A DNA stretch of 64,000 nt from UBA1672 sp050633505. Lineage in GTDB: Bacteria > Pseudomonadota > Alphaproteobacteria > Micavibrionales > Micavibrionaceae. The stretch is taken from contig JBOEGQ010000009.1 in the NCBI GenBank assembly GCA_050633505.1, positions 78,781 to 142,780 of the forward strand, in the 5' to 3' direction. The first letter of the stretch is position 1. Each line of letters starts with the position of its first letter. Position numbers and translations under genes: made by a program. Below are positions 42,974 to 52,020 of this stretch, one piece after another. The notes beneath the pieces were generated by a model that did no database searches, was not told the origin of the DNA, and saw only the letters and a list, made by a program, of their open reading frames with translations.

Positions 42974-43267
42974 CTAATGATGCTTTTCGTGATGTTCTTT
43001 ATGCTTCTCTTTCACATTTTTGTGATGTTCTTTATGCTTCTCTTTCACATTTTTGTGATGTTCTTTATGCTTCTCTTTCACATTTTTGTGATGTTCTTTA
43101 TGCTTCTCTTTCACATTTTTGTGATGTTCTTTGTGCTTCTCTTTCACATTTTTATGATGTTCTTTATGTTGTTTTACATGTGAGCCGTCATGTGCATATC
43201 CGTTATTAATCGGTAATGCAAAGGCCAGTACACCAGCCAGAATGGTTGTGACAAATAATTTTTTCAT
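42974..43267 (-). CDS. Exported His/Lys-rich 11-residue repeat protein
   Basis: 97 residues. Signal peptide KKLFVTTILAGVLAFALPI with cleavage near YAHD, then five copies of KEHHKNVKEKH (residues 35-89) and a truncated sixth, KEHHEKHH. The repeat is amphipathic helical with three His per turn set, so metal binding (Ni, Cu, Zn or Co) in the periplasm is the natural guess, or a metal buffer. Codons are nearly identical between copies, so the array expanded recently. GAAGGAGATCAC precedes the ATG. Confidence 0.8.
   Translation of the reverse strand: MKKLFVTTILAGVLAFALPINNGYAHDGSHVKQHKEHHKNVKEKHKEHHKNVKEKHKEHHKNVKEKHKEHHKNVKEKHKEHHKNVKEKHKEHHEKHH
42977..43165 (-). repeat. 33-bp tandem repeat array, five full copies plus a partial one
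   Basis: Five head-to-tail 33-bp units (43001-43165) with at most a few base changes, plus 24 bp of a sixth. Each encodes KEHHKNVKEKH. The unit length is a multiple of three, so copy-number change keeps the frame. Confidence 0.95.
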
Positions 43268-43346
43268 CTGTGATCTCCTTCATCTCATCATATGAATTGG
43301 GGCTTGTATATGATCTATACGTATGAGAGAGGGGAAACCCTTCGTT

Positions 43347-43949
43347 TTATATTGGGGTGATTGTATTTTGGTCTTCAGGTTGTGATCGAATCTGTTCTAT
43401 CAATGTATCAAATTCATGATTGAGAAAATGTTTTATACTTGGGTGGAACGCATCATATCCATCTATAGGCGGTTTTTGTGGTTTCCATTGTGCATCAATA
43501 TCTGATTGCAGGCGGTGTTGTACTTCGTCTCGTGACAGCCATTCCGCCTTGTCATGTTCATGATTTAATGTTGGGTGCATATCACCGTCAATAAAGCGAA
43601 TAAAGACGGTAAAGTTTAGATCAAGCGTTTTGGGTGTGTGGTCGTAATTGGCCCAAGGTATTAAGTCAGGCGGATTGAGGCCTATTTCTTCCATGGCTTC
43701 ACGTTTTGCCGCTTCATCAACGGTTTCCCCCGGTTCGGCAAAGCCACCGGGTAAATCCCAACATAGTGGAAAGTAAGAATCGGCAGAGCGCCTTAAAAAC
43801 AGGAAACGTTCTTTGTCTCGATCAATCATTAGAATAAAGGCTGCTGACTGGTGTGGTTGTTCCACGGTTGTTTCTAGCTGTTCTGTAAGAGATTCTTCGT
43901 GTTGCGGGTTGGCGGCAGACAGGAATAACGATGTGGTGGAATCATGCAT
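43347..43949 (-). CDS. Nudix hydrolase
   Basis: 200 residues. The Nudix box spans about 69-91, GFAEPGETVDEAAKREAMEE followed by IGL, with the REAMEE metal ligands intact. Preceding FLFLRRSADSYFPLCWDLPG is the usual strand-loop. The substrate is a nucleoside diphosphate linked to something; the residues outside the box do not tell which. No ribosome site stands out. It diverges from bioB. Confidence 0.9.
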   Translation of the reverse strand: MHDSTTSLFLSAANPQHEESLTEQLETTVEQPHQSAAFILMIDRDKERFLFLRRSADSYFPLCWDLPGGFAEPGETVDEAAKREAMEEIGLNPPDLIPWANYDHTPKTLDLNFTVFIRFIDGDMHPTLNHEHDKAEWLSRDEVQHRLQSDIDAQWKPQKPPIDGYDAFHPSIKHFLNHEFDTLIEQIRSQPEDQNTITPI

Positions 43950-44015
43950 AAAGCGGGTTATGCCAAATATGTAAATTTATGTCAATAAAATAGCCCTGTA
44001 ATCGGGCTTTTGGTT

Positions 44016-44044
44016 TTGACAAATGCCTTGCAACGTTCTAGGTT
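44016..44044 (+). promoter_or_regulatory. Promoter of bioB, suggesting a leaderless transcript
   Basis: TTGACA at 44016-44021, a 17-bp spacer, then TAGGTT at 44039-44044. The start of transcription would fall near 44051, only a few bases before the ATG at 44054. No ribosome site is seen. An AGCCC/GGGCT hairpin lies at 43992-44008, just before the promoter. Confidence 0.4.
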
Positions 44045-44053
44045 TCAGACATT

Positions 44054-45025
44054 ATGAATTTAGAAGATGTAAGAAAACTTTATCACCGCCCGTTGCTGGA
44101 CCTTGTTTACGAGGCGGCTGGGGTACACCGTGAACACCACACGGCGAATGAAATGCAAATGTGTACGTTGCTGTCTATCAAGACAGGTGGATGTACAGAG
44201 GATTGTGGCTATTGCTCACAAAGCCTGCATAACGAGGCAGAGCTTGAGAAAGAAGTCTTGATGAAGACGGATGATGTGCTTGAACAGGCACGTAAGGCAA
44301 AAGACGCCGGATCTACCCGTTTTTGTATGGGAGCCGCATGGCCAAAGGTATTGGACGGACGCGCATTTGATCGTGTTTGTGACATGGTTGAGGGCGTATC
44401 CGGTATGGGAATGGAGGCGTGCGTTACATTAGGTATGCTGACAGAGAGTCAAGCGCAGCGTCTCGCGGATGCGGGGCTTACGGCTTATAACCACAATCTG
44501 GATACATCACGTGAATTCTATGACAAGGTGATTACAACACGTAATTATGACGACCGTCTGGATACGTTGAAGAATGTTGCCAAGGCAGGGATAAATGCCT
44601 GTTGTGGTGGTATTTTGGGACTAGGTGAGACGGAAGAAGACCGCGTCTCCTTGCTTCACACATTATGTAACCTTGATCCACAGCCGGAAAGTGTACCGAT
44701 TAATATGTTGGTTCCTGTAGAGGGAACACCGATGGCAAATAATGAGTTGCTCGATATTTTTGAGTGGATCAGAGCGATCGCGGTTGCACGTATTTTGATG
44801 CCAAAGGCGATGGTACGGTTATCTGCTGGGCGTTTAACAATTTCCAAAGAGGCGCAGGCTATGGCCTTTATGGCGGGGGCGAATGCGATCTTTACAGGGG
44901 AAAAGCTGCTGACAACGCCGAACCCGGAAAAAGACGCGGATTATGAGCTTCTTGATGAGCTGGGGATTAAGCCGAGGGCGCCTTTTAAAGAAGGCGAGAA
45001 AGAACAACAGGAAAAAGCGGCTTAA
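44054..45025 (+). CDS. bioB: Biotin synthase
   Basis: Radical-SAM enzyme that inserts sulfur into dethiobiotin. 323 residues. GGCTEDCGYCSQS is the CxxxCxxC 4Fe-4S motif; the NHNLDTS and later Cys/Arg residues (CCGGILGLGETEEDR, MVRLSAGR) for the 2Fe-2S cluster are present. It stands alone, 3.4 kb upstream of bioF-bioD-bioA. A putative promoter lies directly before the ATG. Confidence 0.98.
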   Translation: MNLEDVRKLYHRPLLDLVYEAAGVHREHHTANEMQMCTLLSIKTGGCTEDCGYCSQSLHNEAELEKEVLMKTDDVLEQARKAKDAGSTRFCMGAAWPKVLDGRAFDRVCDMVEGVSGMGMEACVTLGMLTESQAQRLADAGLTAYNHNLDTSREFYDKVITTRNYDDRLDTLKNVAKAGINACCGGILGLGETEEDRVSLLHTLCNLDPQPESVPINMLVPVEGTPMANNELLDIFEWIRAIAVARILMPKAMVRLSAGRLTISKEAQAMAFMAGANAIFTGEKLLTTPNPEKDADYELLDELGIKPRAPFKEGEKEQQEKAA

Positions 45026-45057
45026 AGTCGCTTTTTTTATATCTGGAGAGGAATGTT

Positions 45058-46146
45058 ATGCGATTTTTTATTTTATTGGTTTGTTTGCTGGTTAGCGTGC
45101 AAGTGCAGGCAGGTGATAGTGATGTGAAAAAGAAATTTATGCGTTCCAGATCTGTAGATTATAAGGAACTCTCCCTTTATTGTACGCAATCCATATATCA
45201 GTACAAAAAACATTTTCAGGCGGTTTCTAAGGTGCTCAATAAAACAGATGCGGATGAGCGGGCACAGGAAATGGAGATATTGAAAAAAATGGCTGTGTAT
45301 TGGCATGAGCAGGCTGTTTTACGATATGGCGGCGTGAAAGGTGCAGATGATAATTCACCCGAAGTGAGCGTGCTTTACATAAACAGAATGAAGCGTGCTG
45401 TTGAAGATACGCCAGCAATGACGCCCGAAAATGCACGATATAGCAGTGTTTATCTGGAGGCGCGGCAATGCTATTTGATTTATTTGCAGTCAATATTGGC
45501 ACAGAAAGACTATACGTTAGCCTCCAAGAACTACACTTTGATGTTGATGGATATTAGACAGCATAAGCCGGCGGTTAATATATGGGATGCTGTGCCCTCG
45601 GAAATTCCAAAAATTACGATGAGTACGAACCCCGATGCGCCGAAGCTTGATATTATATTGGCATCGGCATGTCCACCATGTCGTAAGAGTCTGAAAGCCA
45701 ACCATGAACGGTTAAAAACTCTTGTGCGTGAGGGAAAGATTACATTAAGTGTCTTTGATTATCCAACGGTGCGTACGGATCTTTTCAGGAATGTTGCGGA
45801 GCTGAACCAGTGTATTTATCGTAAGAAGGGAGCAGAGGCCTTTTTGGACAGTACGGCATCTTTGGCTGATGTTATCTATGCGGTGAGCGGCGTGGAATCG
45901 GATGAATTCTCCTCTAATCATATCGTGAAATATGGTGATATGATATTAAAGCGTTTGGAAAAGAATGCAGGCGTGGCGTTATCTGAATGTGGTAATCAAG
46001 AATTCCGTGATAAATTATGGGGGCAATATCAGAAGGCGGCCATTGAGCTTGCCAAGGTCTACCCCGATGAGGATCGCGTTCCCAAATATTTCTGGCGTGG
46101 CTTATCCTATGTTGGTGATTTTTCGAAAATTCCTGATTTACCCTGA
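45058..46146 (+). CDS. Exported protein with C-terminal thioredoxin-like domain (CPPC)
   Basis: 362 residues. Signal peptide RFFILLVCLLVSVQVQA. The N-terminal 180 residues are helical with several Cys (KELSLYCTQS, ARQCYLIYLQ) and unknown. The C-terminal half starts KLDIILASACPPCRKSLKAN, a CPPC redox site (205-208) at the end of a beta strand as in DsbA/DsbC-like folds, with FDYPTVRTDL as a likely cis-Pro loop. Periplasmic disulfide exchange is inferred. It follows bioB by 32 bp but is not a biotin gene. Confidence 0.65.
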   Translation: MRFFILLVCLLVSVQVQAGDSDVKKKFMRSRSVDYKELSLYCTQSIYQYKKHFQAVSKVLNKTDADERAQEMEILKKMAVYWHEQAVLRYGGVKGADDNSPEVSVLYINRMKRAVEDTPAMTPENARYSSVYLEARQCYLIYLQSILAQKDYTLASKNYTLMLMDIRQHKPAVNIWDAVPSEIPKITMSTNPDAPKLDIILASACPPCRKSLKANHERLKTLVREGKITLSVFDYPTVRTDLFRNVAELNQCIYRKKGAEAFLDSTASLADVIYAVSGVESDEFSSNHIVKYGDMILKRLEKNAGVALSECGNQEFRDKLWGQYQKAAIELAKVYPDEDRVPKYFWRGLSYVGDFSKIPDLP

Positions 46147-46161
46147 TATATGATGGAGGGG

Positions 46162-47427
46162 CTATTTCTTCTTCATAATGGATAAATGCTTTTCCCCTTC
46201 GAAATAGGGTTTCCAGAACAATATCGTAACCGGAACGGCAATGTTCATGAAGAACGCCGTGGCCATCAGGGTAAAGAATAGCTCTGTCGTGAGCAAACCT
46301 GTTTGGATATAGGCAATATCCAAGACAACAAAGCATAACTCTGCCCGTCCTAACATACCAAAACCGATGAGCATGCTTTCCTGGAACGTAAAACCACCAG
46401 TGTAACGTGCGGATAACGCGGCAGAGGAAACCTGCACCAATAATAATCCGGATGTCAGGATAACAATTTGCGGGATAACGGATATCAGGACATCCACATC
46501 AAACGGAATTTGGGTGCCCAAGACAACAAAAAAGACAGGGCCAATCCAGATGAAGGCCACGTTGTCGATGATCCGTTTTGTTTTGTCAAAATGTTCCTGA
46601 CCGAATTCTGTATCAAAATGGAAATACTCTTCTTGCAGGATCAGACCGGCCATATATGCGCCAATGGCAGGATGAAATCCGAAATAATGGGCGAGAATCC
46701 CACCTAAAACAGCCATTAGAATCACGGCGAGAACAGTGTATTCCCCCTCACCAAAGGCAAAAACATCCTTTGCCCCTTTACTAAGCAGGGGGATCTTCGC
46801 GTATCTTTCGGGCATTTTATGCGGGAAAATAATAATGCCGATTATAATGACGGCGATAAAGAACAACACGGCCTTTCCGGCAATGAGGCCGATACTTGCC
46901 AATGTTGGCTCAGAGGTACTGGTTGCGATCGGGATAAGAATGGCGACAAGAACAAGGGAGGCAATATCATCTAAAATGGCAGATGTCATTATACCTGTTG
47001 CGGCCTTGGTTTTATGTAGGCCGACACTGCGTAAAACAACCATGGTGAGGGATACCGCGGTTGCGGTCATGGCCAAGCCTGAAATAACGGCCATATTGGT
47101 ATCGTTCCAGAAATAATCCGCAACCAGATAGGCGAATGTAAAGGGCGCAAGTGCCCCGAAAAAGGCAATACCCCAACTGCGCTTTATGCTTTGGACAAAA
47201 TTGCGCGTGCTTTCTTCAAAGCCAAGGGCAAACATAATTAAGATGATGCCAAATTCGGCGAAATCCCGGATAAATTCCAAAGGCTCATGCGGTAATATGT
47301 GAAAATTTGCAAGCACCGTCCCCATTGCCAAATAGTATAAAACCGGGGTTAGTTTCGTTTTCTTTGCCAGAAAGATCGCTGCGTAGACGCTACACCAGAT
47401 AATGGCAAGATGCATAAGAGCGTGCAT
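46162..47427 (-). CDS. Monovalent cation:proton antiporter (CPA2/Kef type)
   Basis: 421 residues with about 12 membrane segments. FGIILIMFALGFEESTRNFV and SGLAMTATAVSLTMVVLRSV are the helix 4-5 landmarks. TKAATGIMTSAILDDIASLV carries the Asp-Asp ion-binding site, and HFGFHPAIGAYMAGLILQEE is the later signature. There is no TrkA-N domain at the C-terminus, which distinguishes it from KefB/KefC. Probably Na+/H+ or K+/H+ exchange. Confidence 0.93.
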   Translation of the reverse strand: MHALMHLAIIWCSVYAAIFLAKKTKLTPVLYYLAMGTVLANFHILPHEPLEFIRDFAEFGIILIMFALGFEESTRNFVQSIKRSWGIAFFGALAPFTFAYLVADYFWNDTNMAVISGLAMTATAVSLTMVVLRSVGLHKTKAATGIMTSAILDDIASLVLVAILIPIATSTSEPTLASIGLIAGKAVLFFIAVIIIGIIIFPHKMPERYAKIPLLSKGAKDVFAFGEGEYTVLAVILMAVLGGILAHYFGFHPAIGAYMAGLILQEEYFHFDTEFGQEHFDKTKRIIDNVAFIWIGPVFFVVLGTQIPFDVDVLISVIPQIVILTSGLLLVQVSSAALSARYTGGFTFQESMLIGFGMLGRAELCFVVLDIAYIQTGLLTTELFFTLMATAFFMNIAVPVTILFWKPYFEGEKHLSIMKKK

Positions 47428-47618
47428 TGGAACGATCCTTTATTATTTTGTATTAAATATCATTAAGTGTCGCATCTGTTTATAGTTGCGTAAGTTGTTT
47501 TTAACGCAATGTTGTAATCTGATCAAGTGCGTGGTGTTTCTGTATTTTGACAAGTTTGATAACAAAATGTTAGCTTCACCCGCCGATAAAGAAATAATAT
47601 GATAAACAAGGTGTGTTG

Positions 47619-48371
47619 ATGAAGCGTCTGAAGGCGATTTTAAGCAAATTTAATTTATGTTCTGTCGATGATGAAGATGAGCTGGACAAGTCCTCTCAAT
47701 TGGATCAGCTTTTAGAACATATTGATGGTGCGCATCATGACATAGAGCAACTCCCCAGAGCGTTTGATATGCTTTTGGATCTTCAGGCTGACCTGTGCAA
47801 TCCGCATTGTGTAGAGTATGTAAAGGGTTTAATCAGTCGCAATGATATGCATGATCGGGCGATGATTGCCTTGGATCGCGTTCGTGGACATGATGGTGTG
47901 GTGGCGCGTGCGACATTGGGACATGTTATCCAGAATGTTGAATCTTGTATTCCTGAGGCCGTCGATGTGATGGTTGAAACGTTGGGGGGGCAAGAAACAG
48001 GCTCAAATTTTAATATGGTTTGTACGGATCTTGCAGAAAAGCTCACACGGAGTATTGCAATTGCGCAGGTTGACCAGTGGCAAAATTTACATGATATCTC
48101 ACCGTTTGATGAAAAAATCGGAACGGTTCTTAATCTGGATGAATATCGGTATGATATGGAGATTAGCCATGCAAATGGCGGGTATAATTTCCCCTATGAT
48201 CGGGAAGGTCAGTATAAGCTTTTACTGGGGCTGGAATACTTTCAACAATCCGGTCTTATTGCCGATGATCACCAAACTATTCTGGGGGCATCTATTAAGG
48301 CGTTACGGGTGTCTGTTGCTTTAGGTGGGTGCGATGGGGAAATTGGTTCTGCTCTTGTAAATGATTTGTAA
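47619..48371 (+). CDS. Hypothetical cytosolic protein, 250 aa
   Basis: From the ATG at 47619, after AAGGTGTG. It begins with a basic helix (KRLKAILSKFNLCSV) and then is acidic and helical (LDQLLEHIDGAHHDIEQLPR, AMIALDRVRGHDGVVARATL, TDLAEKLTRSIAIAQVDQWQ). No known motif. It lies between the antiporter gene and the bioF-bioD-bioA group, 40 bp before bioF, so it could be co-transcribed. Whether it stands in for missing bioC/bioH functions is unsupported. Confidence 0.55.
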   Translation: MKRLKAILSKFNLCSVDDEDELDKSSQLDQLLEHIDGAHHDIEQLPRAFDMLLDLQADLCNPHCVEYVKGLISRNDMHDRAMIALDRVRGHDGVVARATLGHVIQNVESCIPEAVDVMVETLGGQETGSNFNMVCTDLAEKLTRSIAIAQVDQWQNLHDISPFDEKIGTVLNLDEYRYDMEISHANGGYNFPYDREGQYKLLLGLEYFQQSGLIADDHQTILGASIKALRVSVALGGCDGEIGSALVNDL

Positions 48372-48411
48372 TTTATGATGCTTTTCCTCTCGTTGCTTTG
48401 CATTTTTTTTG

Positions 48412-49545
48412 ATGCATGATATAGACTTTCCTATGGCACAAGATCTTTTTAAAACTGCGTTATCCTCCCTGAAAGAGTGTAGCCGTTATCGCGCATTATC
48501 TCTGCCTTCGGGTGTTGATTTAACATCTAATGATTATTTGGGTATGGCAGTGCACCCCGTATTGCGTAAGGATGCAATTCAGGCCTTAGACGGGGGAATG
48601 GATATTGGCGCGGCGGGATCGCGCCTTTTACGGGGACATACAGATTCACATGCACAGCTTGAAGAATTTGCGGCGGCACATTTTAACGCCGGTAAAACGT
48701 TATATTTTTCAAGTGGGTTTCAGGCCAATTATGCACTCCTAACGACATTGCCGCAACGTGGGGATATTGTTCTGTATGATGCATTGGTGCATGCCAGTAT
48801 GCGTGAGGGGTTATCTGCGGCAAATGCAAAAAGTTTCAAATTCGCGCATAATGATTTGCAGGCCTTGGAAGATGCTCTTAAAAAACATGGCCAGAACGCC
48901 AAAACCTTATGGATCGCGATTGAATCTGTTTATTCGATGGATGGTGATATTGCTCCGCTTAACGAAATATATGCACTTGTGCAGGCATATGATGCGCATA
49001 TTATTATTGATGAGGCGCATGGGACGGGCGTATTTGGTGAAGGTGGGCGCGGATATGCATGGGATCTGATTAAGGCGCATGGTTATGCGCAGATTACCAC
49101 CTTACATACATGTGGTAAGGCAGTTGGCGTGGCCGGTGGTTTGGTTTGTGGGTCTTCTGATGTCATCGACTACCTGATCAATAAGGCGCGTCCCTTTATT
49201 TATTCGACGGCACCGATGCCGTTACAGGCATTTTTGGTTGAGAAGTCTCTTGCGATTCTGGCATCGGAAGAGGGTGATATCCGTCGCGCAAAGTTACGAA
49301 GTTTATGTGATAAAGCATGTGATCTTTTTGGTGGGAGTGGCACCCAGGTCGTACCGATTATCCTTGGTAGTGATGAGAAGGCGCTGGGCGTTGCGCGGGC
49401 GCTACAAGATCGGGGTTATGATATACGGGCCATTCGCCCGCCAACCGTACCGGAGGGGACGTCACGTTTGCGTCTGTCCTTAAGTTCCGAGTTATCGCAA
49501 GATATTTTACAAGGCTTCGCCGATGCGTTAAAAGAGATCACATGA
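48412..49545 (+). CDS. bioF: 8-amino-7-oxononanoate synthase
   Basis: PLP-dependent condensation of pimeloyl-ACP/CoA with alanine, first committed step of the biotin ring. About 377 residues. LTSNDYLGMAVHPVLRKDAI, AAGSRLLRGHTDSHAQLEEF, IIDEAHGTGVFGEGGRG and THLHTCGKAVGVAGG-type motif (LHTCGKAVG, PLP lysine) are complete. The start is uncertain between 48412 and the ATG at 48433. Its stop overlaps bioD. Confidence 0.96.
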   Translation: MHDIDFPMAQDLFKTALSSLKECSRYRALSLPSGVDLTSNDYLGMAVHPVLRKDAIQALDGGMDIGAAGSRLLRGHTDSHAQLEEFAAAHFNAGKTLYFSSGFQANYALLTTLPQRGDIVLYDALVHASMREGLSAANAKSFKFAHNDLQALEDALKKHGQNAKTLWIAIESVYSMDGDIAPLNEIYALVQAYDAHIIIDEAHGTGVFGEGGRGYAWDLIKAHGYAQITTLHTCGKAVGVAGGLVCGSSDVIDYLINKARPFIYSTAPMPLQAFLVEKSLAILASEEGDIRRAKLRSLCDKACDLFGGSGTQVVPIILGSDEKALGVARALQDRGYDIRAIRPPTVPEGTSRLRLSLSSELSQDILQGFADALKEIT

Positions 49546-50207
49546 CACAGGAAAGATTAATTATTGCAGGAACGGACACGGATATCGGTAAAACGGTGTT
49601 TAGTGCGGCGCTTATGCTTGGGCTTGAAACGGCGGGGCATAATCCGCATTACTGGAAACCTATCCAATCGGGTATTGAGGATAGTGTCGACACACGCACT
49701 GTGCAAAAGTTGTCTTGTTTACCGAATGAGAGATTTCTATCTGAACGCTATATCCTGAGTGAGCCATTATCACCACATCTATCTGCGGAAATTGACGATG
49801 TGCATATTGATGTTGATGATTTAAGTGATCCGTCAAATATACCAACATGTGATGGTACATTGATTATTGAAATGGCGGGTGGACTTATGGTGCCGTTAAC
49901 CCGTGAGAATTTACAAATCAACTTGATACAAAAATGGAACGTGCCGGTGATTTTATGTGCACGCACCGGTTTGGGAACGATTAATCATACTTTACTTTCA
50001 TTAGAGGCGCTTTGGGCGCGGAATATACCGGTTAAGGGGCTTGTCTTTATCGGGGAAGAAAATATGGATAATATTCGTACGATTTCGGAATTTTCCAAGG
50101 TAAAGATTTTGGGACATTTGTCGCAGATGGATTATATCGATGATACATCTTTACGCCTTAATTTTGGGAACAGTTTTAATGCACGGGATTTTGTAAATGA
50201 ACAATAA
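49542..50207 (+). CDS. bioD: Dethiobiotin synthetase
   Basis: ATP-dependent carboxylation of diaminopelargonic acid. 221 residues. AGTDTDIGKTVFSAALMLG is the P-loop. YWKPIQSGIEDSVDTRTV and MAGGLMVPLTRENLQIN match BioD substrate and ATP sites. It overlaps bioF by four bases (ATGA) and bioA by 11, so all three are translationally coupled. Confidence 0.96.
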   Translation: MTQERLIIAGTDTDIGKTVFSAALMLGLETAGHNPHYWKPIQSGIEDSVDTRTVQKLSCLPNERFLSERYILSEPLSPHLSAEIDDVHIDVDDLSDPSNIPTCDGTLIIEMAGGLMVPLTRENLQINLIQKWNVPVILCARTGLGTINHTLLSLEALWARNIPVKGLVFIGEENMDNIRTISEFSKVKILGHLSQMDYIDDTSLRLNFGNSFNARDFVNEQ

Positions 50208-51492
50208 AACGTCACCGATTTGGCATCCGTTTACCCAACATGCAATTGCACCCAGTCCGATGCATATAGATCGCGCGGCAGGGGCATATTTATTTGCGCG
50301 GGATGAGAAAAATCAAGAGCCGCGCCGTATTATCGATGCGATTTCCAGTTGGTGGGTGATTACCCATGGGCATTGCCATCCTGAAATTGTTAAGGCCGTT
50401 CAAAATCAAGCCGCCGCGTTAGAGCAGGTGATTTTTGCCGGATTTACACATGATCCGGCAGAGGATTTGGCGGATCGCTTGATTGGTATTGCAGGTGATG
50501 GTCTGGATCATGTCTTTTATTCTGACAGTGGATCTACCGCCGTTGAAGTGGCGTTGAAAATGGCCATTGGATATTGGGAGCATAACGGAAAACCACGTCA
50601 GAAGATTATTGCGCTGGAAGGTGGGTATCACGGTGATACATTCGGAACAATGTCTGCCGGTGCGCGGAGTTTGTATAATAAATTGTATGAGCCGTTCCTA
50701 TTTGATGTGGAGCATATTCCCGTGCCTGTTCCGGGCGCAGAAGCCGAGAGTTTTGAAAGGCTGGAAGAGATCCTTAAACGTAATAAGGATGACGTTGCCG
50801 CCTTTATTTTTGAACCCCTCGTTCTTGGTGCGGCAGGGATGCAGGTTTATTCGGCGAATGCGCTTAAGACGCTTGCTGATATGTGTCGTGCGCATGATAT
50901 TTTGTTGATTGCCGATGAAGTCATGACAGGGTTTGGTCGTACCGGATCAATGTTTGCGTGTGAGCAGGCCTCATTTGTCCCTGACCTTATGTGTTTGTCA
51001 AAGGGGCTGACCGGTGGTTTTTTACCAATGGGCGCAACATTATGCAGCAGTGACATCTATCAGGCATTCTATCATAAGGATAAAGCCAAGACTTTTTTCC
51101 ATTCTTCGTCTTTCTCTGGTAACCCACTGGCATGTGCGGCGGCCAATGCCTCTTTTGGTATTTGGGAGAATGAACCGGTGACAGAGCGTATTGATGACAT
51201 TGCCGAGAGCCATGCGGCGGCAGCGGTGGAATTCTCTGCGCGTGACGATGTCGCGATGGTGCGCCAAAAGGGCTCTATTCTGGCGTTGGATGTGAAGGTT
51301 GAGCGTGCGGATGGGTATTTATCTGATGTTCAGCCAAAGATTTATAATCACTCCTTATCTCAAAATGTTTTATTACGTCCGATCGGGAATATTATTTATG
51401 TCCTTCCCCCTTATTGTGTCAGTGAAGAAGATCTGGGAGAGATTTATGCTGCCATTCATGGGGCGTTGGATGTGGCATTCGAGCAGGGCTAG
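50197..51492 (+). CDS. bioA: Adenosylmethionine-8-amino-7-oxononanoate aminotransferase
   Basis: Uses SAM as amino donor to make diaminopelargonate. 431 residues, class III PLP fold. IWHPFTQHAIAPSPMHIDRA, ISSWWVITHGHCHPEIVKAV, ADEVMTGFGRTGSMFACEQA and DLMCLSKGLTGGFLPMGATL (PLP lysine in SKGLTGG) are classical. It ends the bioF-bioD-bioA unit. bioC and bioH homologues for pimelate synthesis are not in the window. Confidence 0.97.
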   Translation: MNNKTSPIWHPFTQHAIAPSPMHIDRAAGAYLFARDEKNQEPRRIIDAISSWWVITHGHCHPEIVKAVQNQAAALEQVIFAGFTHDPAEDLADRLIGIAGDGLDHVFYSDSGSTAVEVALKMAIGYWEHNGKPRQKIIALEGGYHGDTFGTMSAGARSLYNKLYEPFLFDVEHIPVPVPGAEAESFERLEEILKRNKDDVAAFIFEPLVLGAAGMQVYSANALKTLADMCRAHDILLIADEVMTGFGRTGSMFACEQASFVPDLMCLSKGLTGGFLPMGATLCSSDIYQAFYHKDKAKTFFHSSSFSGNPLACAAANASFGIWENEPVTERIDDIAESHAAAAVEFSARDDVAMVRQKGSILALDVKVERADGYLSDVQPKIYNHSLSQNVLLRPIGNIIYVLPPYCVSEEDLGEIYAAIHGALDVAFEQG

Positions 51493-51609
51493 ATTCCTGT
51501 TTTTGCGTAGAAATGTTTGGCATATGCAGTGAAGGCTATGGTATGTTAGCGAGCAAATGCTTTTGATGTAAAAATTATTTGCGTATGTGGCTTGAAAAGG
51601 GAGGGCACT

Positions 51610-51909
51610 ATGCAGGACTTAAAAACGATACGTAAGGCACTTTCCGGTTATTTTCGTGATAACGTGACCGTCGCAAAATTACAAGATGCGGCAGGCAGTA
51701 AAACAGTTCGCCATGCGAAGGCGGTTGGTGTCTATGTGGCACGTAAAGAGGGCCACGAATATGATGATATTGCCAAGGCGTTTGGCTATGATAATCCCAA
51801 ATCTGTTTCACGGGTTTTTGCAAAAGTTGGTAAAGATATTGATTTTGATGGGATGCTTCAACGTGATGTGAATGCTGTTGCAGAAGATCTGGGAATTGAT
51901 CTGGAATAA
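51610..51909 (+). CDS. Stand-alone DnaA domain IV-like protein
   Basis: 99 residues from the ATG at 51610, after GGGAGG. Residues about 34-95 follow the DnaA DNA-binding domain: VRHAKAVGVYVARKEGHEYD corresponds to RQVAMYLSKILTARSLPE of the DnaA in this window, DIAKAFGYDNPKSVSRVFAK to EIGRKFGGRDHTTVMHAIRK, and QRDVNAVAEDL to AQDVEVVRRAL. The DNA-contacting DHTTV is replaced by NPKSV, so specificity should differ. No ATPase domain. Its place directly before dnaN makes a replication-linked role attractive. A simple helix-turn-helix protein is the alternative. Confidence 0.65.
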   Translation: MQDLKTIRKALSGYFRDNVTVAKLQDAAGSKTVRHAKAVGVYVARKEGHEYDDIAKAFGYDNPKSVSRVFAKVGKDIDFDGMLQRDVNAVAEDLGIDLE

Positions 51910-52020
51910 ATCCTTGTCTACAACTTGTATTCTTGCGCATTTAAGGCTTTCTCCGTGTAAAACCCTGTGCTAGTGTTTACTCATCTCAAAATGTAATTTT
52001 TTAAAAATGGATGGATGACC

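Noticed and set aside
42977..43165. 33-bp repeats as a possible CRISPR array
   Set aside because: The units are directly adjacent with no spacers, keep a reading frame, and no cas gene is near.
42967..43209. Plus-strand open frame with repeated CDVLYASLSHF units
   Set aside because: It is the complement of the His-rich 33-bp repeat. The minus frame has a signal peptide, ribosome site and terminator; this one has none.
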